From NCBI GenBank assembly GCA_019359275.1, contig JAHHHP010000051.1:1-40006 (forward strand): a stretch of DNA of 40,006 bases. Reading direction: 5' to 3'. The notes under the pieces are model-generated. The model did no database searches and was not told where the DNA came from. It saw nothing but the letters and a program-made list of their open reading frames with translations. Positions within the stretch are counted from its first letter, which is position 1; each line of letters begins with the position of its first letter. Below, piece by piece: positions 31,447-39,889 of this stretch. The stretch comes from Myxacorys chilensis ATA2-1-KO14 (lineage in GTDB: Bacteria; Cyanobacteriota; Cyanobacteriia; Leptolyngbyales; Leptolyngbyaceae). A program made the position numbers and the translations under genes.

Positions 31447-32334
31447 TTGACCCCTCTACAAATCATCGAGCTTGAAGCCGCAGAAGCACTTCTGCGATTA
31501 TCTCTGTTACTTGTTTTGATCTTAGGGATTGCCTTCTTCGTCGCCGCAGAACTCGCGATCGTGTCTGCTTCCAAAGGCGAACTCTATCGTCTGAGCCAAA
31601 ATCCAGACACTCAAGCCGCCGCTCAACAGGTGCAGCACGCTCAGAGTAATCTCAAGCGCTATCTCTCGGTCACTCAGACGGGCACCACAGCAGGAAGTTT
31701 GCTCCTCGGCTGGCTTGGTGAGGGGGCAACCGTGCATTGGATTGAACCGTGGATCACTCGATTGCCGATTCCGCACTTACCTGCAATGATTACGAGCCAC
31801 TCGATCGCAACGGCGATCGCATTTCTGCTCGTCACCTATGTGGAAATTGTTTTGGGCGAACTCGTTCCCAAAGTGCTGGCGTCTCAAGCTCCAGAACGAA
31901 CGGCGTTATTGCTGATTCGTCCACTCCAACTCTGTTCATATCTTTTCTTTCCAGCACTAGTCGTTTTAGACGCAACGGTAAACGTCTTAACCGGATGGAT
32001 CAATCGAAGAACAACTCCAGCGTTGCCTCAGTCCAACGCGCCGATCGTTGGAATTGATCAGTATTCTGTAACCGTGGAGGGCGCTGTAGATTTGCAAACC
32101 TTGAATGAACAAATCGGCGTGAATCTGCCCGCTAACGACGCTTATAGAACATTGGCTGGCTTTATGATTCATCAGTTAGGACATGTTCCAACAGAGCGCG
32201 ATCGCTTGCAGTGGGGCGAACTCGAACTCGAAGCGGTGCGCATCGTCGAGAATCGGCTAGAAGCAATTCTCTTACGCCAAATTACTCGTCCGTTGGGAGA
32301 AGTGGGTGAACGTGAAGCTATTCCTAACGTCTAA
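31447..32334 (+). CDS. CNNM/HlyC-type membrane protein lacking CBS domains
   Basis: A 295-residue protein started at TTG 31447. Residues about 15-195 form a DUF21 (CNNM) membrane domain: IAFFVAAELAIVSASKGELYRL (the small-residue motif of CNNM), TGTTAGSLLLGWLGEGA and VEIVLGELVPKVLASQAPE. Residues about 205-290 form a CorC_HlyC domain (GVNLPANDAYRTLAGFMIHQLGHVP, VENRLEAILLRQI). Full-length relatives have a CBS pair between these two domains and about 430 residues; here it is missing, with only a short linker. Related proteins export or regulate Mg2+ or Co2+, and CBS pairs sense nucleotides, so this copy would not be regulated that way. Confidence 0.75.
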   Translation: MTPLQIIELEAAEALLRLSLLLVLILGIAFFVAAELAIVSASKGELYRLSQNPDTQAAAQQVQHAQSNLKRYLSVTQTGTTAGSLLLGWLGEGATVHWIEPWITRLPIPHLPAMITSHSIATAIAFLLVTYVEIVLGELVPKVLASQAPERTALLLIRPLQLCSYLFFPALVVLDATVNVLTGWINRRTTPALPQSNAPIVGIDQYSVTVEGAVDLQTLNEQIGVNLPANDAYRTLAGFMIHQLGHVPTERDRLQWGELELEAVRIVENRLEAILLRQITRPLGEVGEREAIPNV

Positions 32335-32383
32335 GTGATCATTCCTGTACGCTAGAAGATATTGCAACTTGAGAGGAAATGCG

Positions 32384-33064
32384 ATGGCACTCACCGCCCA
32401 GCAACTTGCCGATCTCATGCCAGATGCAACCCAACTCGAAAGCGATGAGCCAGAAATGGAAAGCTCGTTACATTCTGCTCAGTTGTCCTTGCTGGTGTCT
32501 TGCCTAGAGTGGTGGTGGCGCACGAGACAAGACTTTTTTATTGGTGACAACCTAACCATTTATTTCAGCCGACAACAACTAAAAAACCGAGATTTTCGCG
32601 GCCCCGATTTCTTTCTGGTGAAACAGACCGATCCAAAGCCCCGCAAATCCTGGGTGATTTGGGAAGAAGATGGCAGATATCCAGATCTAATCATTGAATT
32701 GCTGTCAGATTCGACCGCAGATATCGATCGTGGTTTGAAGAAGAATCTATATCAAGACCGCTTCCGGACGCACGAATATTTCTGGTTCTCTCCAGATACG
32801 TTGGAATTTGCTGGATTCCGTTTAGTCAGCCAACGCTATCAGCCAATTACGCCAACAACGCAGGGTTTACTGTGGAGTGAAGCGCTGGATTTGTATTTGG
32901 GGATTGATTCAGGCAAGTTGAGATACTTTCAACCGAATGGTCAACTCGTTCCTACACCCGAAGAGGACGCCTTAGCCGCGCAACAACGAGCGGACGAAGC
33001 GCAACAACGGGCAGAACGGCTGGCAGAACAACTGCGATCGCTCGGTATCGATCCGGACGCCTAA
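32384..33064 (+). CDS. Uma2 family endonuclease-like protein
   Basis: About 226 residues from the ATG at 32384, which has GAGAGGA upstream. It fits the Uma2 (DUF820) family of PD-(D/E)xK-like proteins that is hugely expanded in cyanobacteria: RGPDFFLV, then YPDLIIELLSDSTADIDRGLKKNLYQ (the Asp/Glu positions of the fold) and EYFWFSPDTLEFAGFRL. The C-terminal tail (ALAAQQRADEAQQRAERLAE then QLRSLGIDPDA) is a coiled coil ending in the phrase often seen in these proteins. The biological role of Uma2 proteins is unsettled. Confidence 0.85.
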   Translation: MALTAQQLADLMPDATQLESDEPEMESSLHSAQLSLLVSCLEWWWRTRQDFFIGDNLTIYFSRQQLKNRDFRGPDFFLVKQTDPKPRKSWVIWEEDGRYPDLIIELLSDSTADIDRGLKKNLYQDRFRTHEYFWFSPDTLEFAGFRLVSQRYQPITPTTQGLLWSEALDLYLGIDSGKLRYFQPNGQLVPTPEEDALAAQQRADEAQQRAERLAEQLRSLGIDPDA

Positions 33065-33450
33065 ACTTCAATCTTGCCATTCACCTCCAATTCATCCCCA
33101 ACCTTGCCCCGAACGCCCCAATTGTGCTGTGGAATTTCAGCGATCGTAATTTCAACATCATTTGCAGCGATGCCAACCTGCTCTGACAATCGAGAGAACA
33201 GCAGTCGAATCAGGTGCTTCTTTGCGTCTACACTGCGCCCCTCAAACATGCTGATTTCGATAATGATGTATTTTTCAGAGCGATCCGATGGATAGATAAA
33301 ATTCTCCGGTTCGAGCGGGATAAATCGATGAAACCGTTTTTCTAACGGAAACGCTAAGGCATCTACACCGCAAGCATGAATCGTGTCAGAGATGACTTGA
33401 CGCGACTGAGCTAGAAAGGAAGCATTTCCGTAAATCTTAATTTGTGGCAT
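33061..33450 (-). CDS. tautomerase family protein
   Basis: A 129-residue protein that starts MPQIKIYG, exposing Pro2 as N-terminal Pro after Met removal, the catalytic base of the tautomerase superfamily. The second half (YIIIEISMFEGRSVDAKKHLIRLLFSRLSEQ, then VEITIAEIPQHNWGVRGK) matches the beta-alpha-beta pattern with the characteristic helix. It is longer than 4-oxalocrotonate tautomerase (about 60 residues) and resembles the fused or single long forms. It converges on the Uma2 gene with a 4-base overlap. The substrate is unknown. Confidence 0.8.
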   Translation of the reverse strand: MPQIKIYGNASFLAQSRQVISDTIHACGVDALAFPLEKRFHRFIPLEPENFIYPSDRSEKYIIIEISMFEGRSVDAKKHLIRLLFSRLSEQVGIAANDVEITIAEIPQHNWGVRGKVGDELEVNGKIEV

Positions 33451-33618
33451 GGAGTCTCAATTCAAATCGTTCAAAATACTATCAGATAGTAAGACTATCG
33501 AATAGTAAGCGTTCAAGGCAAAACTTCTGTCGATCGCAGAGCGAAGCAATTTCATCTAGACTATTGAGCGCAGGTTTCAAAGTCGGTTTTTGAACGATTG
33601 AATTTTGAACAATTGAGT

Positions 33619-34107
33619 ATGGATTACACAGTTCGAGCTTTGACCGTTGAAGATGAGCCTATCCTATGGACAATGCTGATGTACGCTGCACAGGAACCCT
33701 CACTCGAATCGGTTCAGAAGCACTCTTACCTTTCTTGTTACGTTGACGGTTGGAGCATAGGCGATGTAGGTTTCGGTGCATTCATCAACGAAGCGCCAGT
33801 TGGGGCAGCATGGCTGCGTTTATGGTCAGATAGCGACAGAGGATTTGGCTATACTGATCCGGCAATTCCAGAATTGGCAATGGCTGTGTTGCCTGAATAT
33901 CGTGGAAAAGGCATTGGGACTGAACTACTGATGCAGATTTTAGAAACAGCTCAAGATAAATTTCCTGCGGTATGTCTTAATGTTCGAGCAAATAACCCAG
34001 TTGTAGGACTCTATCAACGCGCAGGGTTCATTAAAGTAGAGGGTAGCGACGTTGTGAATCGTACGGGTGGTATTTCGTTCAATATGATCTGTAAGTTCAC
34101 CCGCTAA
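33619..34107 (+). CDS. GNAT family N-acetyltransferase
   Basis: About 162 residues from the ATG at 33619 (MDYTVRALTVEDEPILW). The acetyl-CoA-binding motif A is clear: MAVLPEYRGKGIGTELLMQIL (about residues 93-113), with the R-G-x-G-I-G core, followed by VCLNVRANNPVVGLYQRAGF (motif B). GNAT enzymes transfer acetyl groups to amines; the acceptor is unknown. The upstream frame to 33598 (TTG start) adds seven residues and is less likely. Confidence 0.85.
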   Translation: MDYTVRALTVEDEPILWTMLMYAAQEPSLESVQKHSYLSCYVDGWSIGDVGFGAFINEAPVGAAWLRLWSDSDRGFGYTDPAIPELAMAVLPEYRGKGIGTELLMQILETAQDKFPAVCLNVRANNPVVGLYQRAGFIKVEGSDVVNRTGGISFNMICKFTR

Positions 34108-34221
34108 GTGCCTAACAAGCGAACAAGTTGATGAAGCAGACAACTGAAAGCCGCTCGTGATGAAGTTAGATGTTTTGCCACCGCTTATTTTAGGCAAAAC
34201 TGATTGTCTCAAACCTCTAAA

Positions 34222-36480
34222 TTATTTTGCCTGATTTGATTTCCGCATTTCTCGCCATCTCTGCTGAAGGTTTTGCAGATTTGGATTTTGTCCTCCATAT
34301 CGCCAACCTACATAAGCATTAGAAATCTCCTGGATTGTTTGAGCGCGTTCTTTAGAATGCAATTTGTGAGATTGCTGAGCGTACTCCAGAGGTGTCTGCG
34401 CTGGATGCTTGCGGAATCCTTGTGTAGCTTGCCAATTGAGCATGTCCTGATACAGGCTCTCCATCGGAGGCAATTTTTTCAGCCAACGACGATAGCGCCA
34501 TTTTTGCCAACCGTGCCAAATCAGCCAGCCGCAGAATCCGAAACACGTCGTCAAAAGTAAGCCCATTAAGAGCCCTGTCCAACCTCTTGAGAAGAGACTG
34601 ATGAGCCATGCGATTGGCTGCACCACGATCGACTGAATTGCACCCGCAATTCCCGCCATAATCCATGCCAACACTGCTGCGATCGGGGGCGGCAACCAAC
34701 TTGCAACCCATTTCCAGAAGTGCTGTAACACTGTGAATGTTTGGTCATCCTCAATCGATGGTGGAATCAACTCATGTCCCGGAATTGGATCGATCGCAAA
34801 CCAGCCAAATTTTGGAATATTAATTTCTGTCATTGCATAAGCATCAGTGTTGCGCACTTCATACAATCCTGTGAATGGATTAAATCGTCCGGGCGCAAAT
34901 CCGACTACCAATCGGCAAGGGATGCCAATTGATCGCAGCATAACTGTTAGCGTTGTTGAAAAGTGATCTGGATATCCACCTTTGAACTTTATTAAGAACG
35001 CTTCTGTTAGATCTTCATCTTTCTCTAGAAGTGGTATATCTAACTGAACTGTGTAATTTTGCTTTAAGTATTGCCCTAGAAATAACGATTTATCATACGT
35101 TGAGGTTAGCGGCTGAGATGATGTTGCTAAAATTTCTTCTGTGCGTTGACGAATCTTGGTTTTATTCCCTAAAGGAAGCTGTAAATAAACACTATTCTTT
35201 GGCGTTTCTAAATTCGTTGAGCCTTTTTGCAACAGTGTGACGTCTCGATATGGCACTTCTGAAACGACAGAATAGGTCAGCCCTTCACTGAGCGGAACGG
35301 GCGATCGCAGTCCCCCTTCTAGATCAAGCCCCACTTCTGAGGTCGGGAAATAAAGTTCTTTCGGCTGTGTCAGTGCTGGAATCAGGTTCGGCAACTCAGA
35401 AACAATCGTATAGGTCTGAACAATAGGCTTCGTTTTGCTTAACGTTATGGTGTGAGGTAAATAGAACTGATACAACCACGCAGGACGCTTGAGGGTTTTG
35501 GTTTGAGCATTGCGCGATACTTCCCACCCTTGGCCTGTGTACCGATCAAACGCCATGACTCGCCAAAACCCTTCCGCCTGCGATCGCACCCGCATCACCA
35601 CTTGAGGCTTTAGTTTGCCGCGCCGATTTTGATTAATTTTGTCTCCAAATCCGTAGTAAAACTGCTCATCAAATTGATTGGAATTCCCCTTTTCTGCCTG
35701 TCCTCCAACGCCTGCACCTTGTCCCGCTTTTCCGCTACGGACATATCCTGGATTCGTCACTCGCTGATTGTCAAATTTGTCGGGCAATTGAATCTGAGCG
35801 CTCACGGGCAGCGATCGCAGTTGATACCCCGAAAAGCGTGGCATCACAGCAAAGATGATCAGTCCCAGCAGCAACGTTACCAGAAAGATTTTAGTTAGAG
35901 CCGGAAGATTAAATTTTCGCAGGATCGACTGCTCTGCTTTCGCGCTGCTGAGTCCTAGACGCGATCGGTAGTCCAGCATCAGAACAGGAAGCGCGATCGC
36001 TAAAAAGACGAGCAGCATCACTCCAAACATCATCGTTTGACTTAGGGTACTCGCCACCCCCAGCAGCACTAACCCAATGATCATCGAATAGCCTAGATCT
36101 TTGCGGCGCGGCAAATCAAAACTATGTAGAACCTGGATCTGAATCAAAAATTCAGCCAAAATCAGCCGCGTATCATTCAGTTGCCCGTTGCTGAGCAATC
36201 GCGAGAAAAACGCGGCTAGTACTCCCAGCATGGCGATCGCTAATACAAATTTCGTCGGAATATTCCGCTTACGACGACAATGCCAACTCCACGCCGCCCC
36301 CGCCATACTCAGTGGAATTGCCCAAACAGAAATGTGGGTCTCTGCAGCAATATCCGTTGCCAAGATTCCCACACTTACAAGGCTCTGCGTCAACACTCGA
36401 AACAAAATTGAGTCTTCGGGTGTTGACGCAGGCAAAGGTTTTAGTTTTGATTGAAGCGAATGCCACCAGTGCTGGGTCAT
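34222..36480 (-). CDS. TgpA-like membrane protein with degenerate transglutaminase domain
   Basis: A 752-residue protein: a polytopic N-terminal half (about residues 30-215, six or seven hydrophobic spans, DUF3488/TgpA type), a periplasmic region (about 220-590), a membrane segment (about 595-665), and a C-terminal DUF4129-like cytoplasmic domain (LPPMESLYQDMLNWQATQGF, TPLEYAQQ). The transglutaminase core is recognisable at GGYPDHFSTTLTVMLRSIGI and RNTDAYAMTEI, but the catalytic Cys position (GxCxxFA) is Pro504 and the His (DAHAW) is Tyr548; the Asp (IDPIPG) remains. It is therefore unlikely to be an active transglutaminase. I believe cyanobacterial relatives share this loss, which points to a structural role. 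Confidence 0.85.
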   Translation of the reverse strand: MTQHWWHSLQSKLKPLPASTPEDSILFRVLTQSLVSVGILATDIAAETHISVWAIPLSMAGAAWSWHCRRKRNIPTKFVLAIAMLGVLAAFFSRLLSNGQLNDTRLILAEFLIQIQVLHSFDLPRRKDLGYSMIIGLVLLGVASTLSQTMMFGVMLLVFLAIALPVLMLDYRSRLGLSSAKAEQSILRKFNLPALTKIFLVTLLLGLIIFAVMPRFSGYQLRSLPVSAQIQLPDKFDNQRVTNPGYVRSGKAGQGAGVGGQAEKGNSNQFDEQFYYGFGDKINQNRRGKLKPQVVMRVRSQAEGFWRVMAFDRYTGQGWEVSRNAQTKTLKRPAWLYQFYLPHTITLSKTKPIVQTYTIVSELPNLIPALTQPKELYFPTSEVGLDLEGGLRSPVPLSEGLTYSVVSEVPYRDVTLLQKGSTNLETPKNSVYLQLPLGNKTKIRQRTEEILATSSQPLTSTYDKSLFLGQYLKQNYTVQLDIPLLEKDEDLTEAFLIKFKGGYPDHFSTTLTVMLRSIGIPCRLVVGFAPGRFNPFTGLYEVRNTDAYAMTEINIPKFGWFAIDPIPGHELIPPSIEDDQTFTVLQHFWKWVASWLPPPIAAVLAWIMAGIAGAIQSIVVQPIAWLISLFSRGWTGLLMGLLLTTCFGFCGWLIWHGWQKWRYRRWLKKLPPMESLYQDMLNWQATQGFRKHPAQTPLEYAQQSHKLHSKERAQTIQEISNAYVGWRYGGQNPNLQNLQQRWREMRKSNQAK

Positions 36481-36586
36481 GGGTGCGGGGTATGGGGAAA
36501 ATCAAAATTCATAGTACCCCTTTCGTCAAAGAGGCAACCTAGAATGCAAAACCTGATACGACGTCTTCCCCCAATTCCCTAATCTC

Positions 36587-37600
36587 CTAGCCCTCACTCA
36601 CCGGATGAATGGCAAACACCAGCAGATCCTGTTCCCCTAAACGCACCTCCAAAGGATAGGTGCGATCGGGAACAAAATCGCGAATTTCTAAGCTCAAGCA
36701 ACCCGCGTTGTCCCGGTCTGCCAGCGATCGAAATTCCTCACCTTGAAATTGGAGACTGCCTCCGCAGGGAAGGTCCGCATCCACTCGTAACCGCACCGTT
36801 CCTCCGCCAAAGTGATAGTGCGATCGCAGCGAAAACGCTCCCAGTTCGGTCAGCCATTCTCGCTCTTGCTGAGGCTGTTTAGGCGACACCGTAAAGGTCA
36901 ACGTATGCATGATTTCTCGCGCTGCCAGCAGCGATAGAGCCATCTGCTGAGTATCGATCGCCTCCTCGTAATGATCAGGAAACTCAATTCCCGCTCTAGC
37001 CGCAAGGTCTTGCAGCCCGGCCGCCGAAGAACGAGCGGGGGAAACCATAACATACCCCGCAACATCGTTCAGCAGTTGCGCCTGTCCTGGGAACAGCGTA
37101 TCAACCGCTTTCACGAGTTTTGCTCCTTCCCGGAGCGGTGATGTGACGATTGCCTGACACCGAGTCAGCAGTTCGGTTAGAATGCTTTCTGGCATCGGCA
37201 CAGGTAACTGTAAATTGCGTAGTTGTGTCATCCACACTGAAGTCTCTGCAAAGACAGGGCTAGTCGCTCTAGCACTGACAGCCTCAGCATCATAATCCGT
37301 AATCTCTTTCTCCCAAGGAAAAAGAGGCGGCTTACGCTGAGCCTCAACTTGAAGCCGACGTTTCAGCAGCGCATGAAAACGATCTTGCACAGCAGGTATC
37401 TCTCCCGGTTTAAGTAAAAAGTCCTCTTGAAAGAGGCTGGATGGAGCCTGGATAGACTCCCTCACCGATGAATCGCGGCTCGACTCTACTGGATTGGACT
37501 GAGGATAGTATCCTGCAAGTCCAAGAGTTTGCAGCAGATCTATAAGAATTTGCTTTTTAGCTTCAAAATCGCGATCCATTTGTGATAACACCCTATTCAT
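36587..37600 (-). CDS. PatU-like protein (hetZ-associated)
   Basis: A 337-residue soluble protein from the ATG at 37600 (MNRVLSQMDRDFEAKKQI); the longer frame to 37702 lies inside hetZ. The phrase KPPLFPWEKEITDY and the block following it resemble the PatU proteins that lie beside hetZ in heterocyst-forming cyanobacteria. The C-terminal half (QMALSLLAAREIMHTLTFTV, YHFGGGTVRLRVDADLPCGG) fits a DUF1822-like beta-rich fold. The start codon overlaps the hetZ stop by 8 bases (ATGAATAG), so the two are translationally coupled. In Anabaena, PatU and HetZ act together in pattern formation; whether this organism makes heterocysts is not evident. Assignment of the particular PatU subtype is not possible here. 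Confidence 0.65.
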   Translation of the reverse strand: MNRVLSQMDRDFEAKKQILIDLLQTLGLAGYYPQSNPVESSRDSSVRESIQAPSSLFQEDFLLKPGEIPAVQDRFHALLKRRLQVEAQRKPPLFPWEKEITDYDAEAVSARATSPVFAETSVWMTQLRNLQLPVPMPESILTELLTRCQAIVTSPLREGAKLVKAVDTLFPGQAQLLNDVAGYVMVSPARSSAAGLQDLAARAGIEFPDHYEEAIDTQQMALSLLAAREIMHTLTFTVSPKQPQQEREWLTELGAFSLRSHYHFGGGTVRLRVDADLPCGGSLQFQGEEFRSLADRDNAGCLSLEIRDFVPDRTYPLEVRLGEQDLLVFAIHPVSEG

Positions 37601-38810
37601 CAAGAGATTCACTTCCTCCGGAATCTTGGTGATTACGAATTTCCCAAGCTTGTTCCAGAAGTTTAAACCATTGTTTCTGAACTTGATTGACCGTGCAACC
37701 AATTTGCTGCGCGATCGCGCTTTCGGGGGTCTGCTGTTGCTTTAAGCTCAACAGCTTCGTCTGTTGCGGCGTCAGCCGATCGTGAAGACTCTGCCACTGC
37801 CGGTGAGATAACCCCAAATTACGCTCTAAGTCTACCTCTAACCATTGATGCACCAACTCCCACTGGTGAGAGAAGGAGAAGCGAATGAGATGGTACTTAA
37901 ATCGCTGTTGTAAGTAATCCCGTTGGCGGGCTGTCAGCCCCAAAATCTCTTCAATTTCGTTGGCAGGCAGGTCTTGCAGCCGCAGCGTAAAGTAATCGAT
38001 ACAGTCGTGTTGCTTGCGGTCTTCCAGGTAAGCAATCAGCTCTTTGACGACGCTATGACGCAACGTGTCTTCCGCCAATTCGGGTTCTTGTGCAACCATC
38101 TGCTCCCGGACTTGCTGCATCGACGCAACACTCCAAGAACTATCCGAGTCAGACATTGCCCCTTCCGCCGCCTGCTCGAAATCGACCAGAGCTTCACTCG
38201 GTTGTTGCTGAGAGAACGTCTGTGCCCTCAAGATGATGAGTTGCTGATTGCGGTGTCCTGGTAAGGGAATGCGACGCTTCCCATACCGCTCTGTAAATGC
38301 CATATATTCGGCCAACTCCAGCACCGACTGGGGACTGTACGTTGGCGGTAGCTGCGACTCGCGCCGAAAGGCATTGAGCGCTTCCATATAAAAGCTTTGT
38401 AGAAAATCCTCAATCAGCGTTAACCGGGCTTGATAGCTCGATTGGCTTTGCGGCGGCGTAATGTAGCGGTAGACCACAGCACTTAAATTACTGTGAAGCT
38501 CAACCCGCCCCCGCCGAGAACCGAGTTTATAGTAGTGCAAACATTGCTGAAGCCGATGCCGTGCCAGAGTTGTCGCCCACGTCTGGACTTCGCCCGACGC
38601 TTGAATGCGCTTGCTCTCAGAACAAATGCGGACTACCTCTTGAGCCAACCGATCTGCAACTTCACGGCAATTTGGCTCGGATGCCTTTGTTGCCTGTTGG
38701 AGTTCGGTAACTAGAAGTTGAAAGATTGAATCCACGCTCTGGCAGATTTCCCCCACGATGTCTAATGTCTTGCAAATCAATGGAATTGCTCTCATTACTA
38801 GCAGGAACAT
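37593..38810 (-). CDS. hetZ: HetZ-family protein
   Basis: A 405-residue protein. The HetZ pattern is visible in SVDSIFQLLVTELQQATKAS, RIQASGEVQTWATTLARHRL, QQCLHYYKLGSRRGRVELHS, and ELAEYMAFTERYGKRRIPLPG. The C-terminal 150 residues contain a sigma-70-like or helix-turn-helix arrangement (LPANEIEEILGLTARQRDYL, LTPQQTKLLSLKQQQTPESA, IAQQIGCTVNQVQKQWFKLL), consistent with DNA binding. HetZ is needed for heterocyst differentiation in Anabaena and is also found in filamentous strains without heterocysts. The start at 38810 is only 21 bases from the divergent gene's start, so the true start may be further in (an ATG five codons on). Confidence 0.75.
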   Translation of the reverse strand: MFLLVMRAIPLICKTLDIVGEICQSVDSIFQLLVTELQQATKASEPNCREVADRLAQEVVRICSESKRIQASGEVQTWATTLARHRLQQCLHYYKLGSRRGRVELHSNLSAVVYRYITPPQSQSSYQARLTLIEDFLQSFYMEALNAFRRESQLPPTYSPQSVLELAEYMAFTERYGKRRIPLPGHRNQQLIILRAQTFSQQQPSEALVDFEQAAEGAMSDSDSSWSVASMQQVREQMVAQEPELAEDTLRHSVVKELIAYLEDRKQHDCIDYFTLRLQDLPANEIEEILGLTARQRDYLQQRFKYHLIRFSFSHQWELVHQWLEVDLERNLGLSHRQWQSLHDRLTPQQTKLLSLKQQQTPESAIAQQIGCTVNQVQKQWFKLLEQAWEIRNHQDSGGSESLDE

Positions 38811-38812
38811 TT

Positions 38813-38832
38813 TTGTGATCTGTCGATCACAA
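38813..38832. promoter_or_regulatory. perfect palindrome between hetZ and its divergent neighbour
   Basis: TTGTGATC (38813-38820), TGTC, GATCACAA (38825-38832): an exact 8-bp inverted repeat lying between the two divergent start codons and touching the plus-strand ATG. It resembles a CRP-type half-site pair (TGTGA ... TCACA) but with 8 rather than 6 bases between half-sites. Confidence 0.5.
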
Positions 38833-39356
38833 TGGTGGTAGAAGAAACCCCTGATTATTCACTGGATGCTGGAATGAATTTAGACCAACAACTTCAAGAC
38901 CTGATCGATCATGCGCCGCAAGATGGCTCAACTCCACAAATTATGGAGCGAGTTGCGCCCGCGATTAAAACTGTGGCTGGACGCTTAAGACATCCTCAGT
39001 ACTACGTGGTGCAGACGCTCGATCAAAGCTGGGTGATGCTAACCCTCGCTAATCGTACCCAAACTGGTCGTGAGAAAAACGTGATTTACGCCTTCTCGAC
39101 GCTCAAGGATGTGGCAGCGAGTCCTTACGATTTCTCTGATCCCAGCCTCATTGCTTTACCCGTTCCAGTGACACATATCTTGTTTCAAATGTTGGCGATG
39201 GAGCAAAGTGACAGCACCATCTTTTTTGAAACGCCAGGAAATGTGACGATTGGTACGGAGATTGAACGAGCCGACATAGAGAAGTTGATTCAAGAAAACT
39301 GGCGAGAGCAGATAGATGCGGACTCTCAATACAATATTCCAAGTGATATTGCTTAA
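38832..39356 (+). CDS. conserved hypothetical protein divergent from hetZ, 174 aa
   Basis: A soluble acidic protein: MVVEETPDYSLDAGMNLDQQ at the start, then AIKTVAGRLRHPQYYVVQTLDQSWVMLTLANRTQTGREKNVIYAFSTLKDV and PVPVTHILFQMLAMEQSDSTIFFE. I recall similar proteins in many cyanobacteria but know no function. An ATG at 38874 (MNLDQQLQ) is an alternative start and would leave room for a leader and for the palindrome at 38813-38832 to act as an operator. Confidence 0.65.
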   Translation: MVVEETPDYSLDAGMNLDQQLQDLIDHAPQDGSTPQIMERVAPAIKTVAGRLRHPQYYVVQTLDQSWVMLTLANRTQTGREKNVIYAFSTLKDVAASPYDFSDPSLIALPVPVTHILFQMLAMEQSDSTIFFETPGNVTIGTEIERADIEKLIQENWREQIDADSQYNIPSDIA

Positions 39357-39889
39357 GAGACTTTACGGATTGGATTAAACACAAACTTCATCAAACGAGA
39401 ACTGTAAATTTTGAATACTTGTAGCCAGGGCTGCTTGATATTTCTAAATTTGCAGTTCTACCTTAAACGATGAAAGTTGCATGAGCGTCAACCGTTAAAC
39501 TACGAATTCCCTTCGATTGTACCTGCTCTCCTCTTCGTAAAAGTTCCGGACGGAAATCGAAACAGAATTATTAAATTCAAAGCTCTCTATTTCATCAAAT
39601 CTTTATATATCTGAACTCGTTCTATGCGCTGAATTCAAGCACTGTATTGCCAGCACCAGATTCTGAAATAGCTGAACTGAGTTTAGTAAATGGCAGAGGC
39701 AAGATGTGCATTTAACTGCTGACTAACGCTAGACATTTAACCGGAACTGTAGAAACCTAACAGTTTGGAGCTAATACGTGTTCGTAGTTTTTCACATTAA
39801 TTTGTACTTAATATTTTTATACTTCAGAAGTGTACTCTCACGTTGTAAAGCAACAATATTTTTACTTTTTACTGAGGCAGCCCCTCTCA
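39357..39889. other. intergenic region before the insertion sequence
   Basis: About 530 AT-rich bases. I see no gene, RNA gene or convincing terminator in it. Confidence 0.5.

Noticed and set aside
38813..38832. The hetZ palindrome as a standard CRP site
   Set aside because: Half-sites TGTGA and TCACA are present but separated by 8 bases rather than 6, so only a general operator is proposed.
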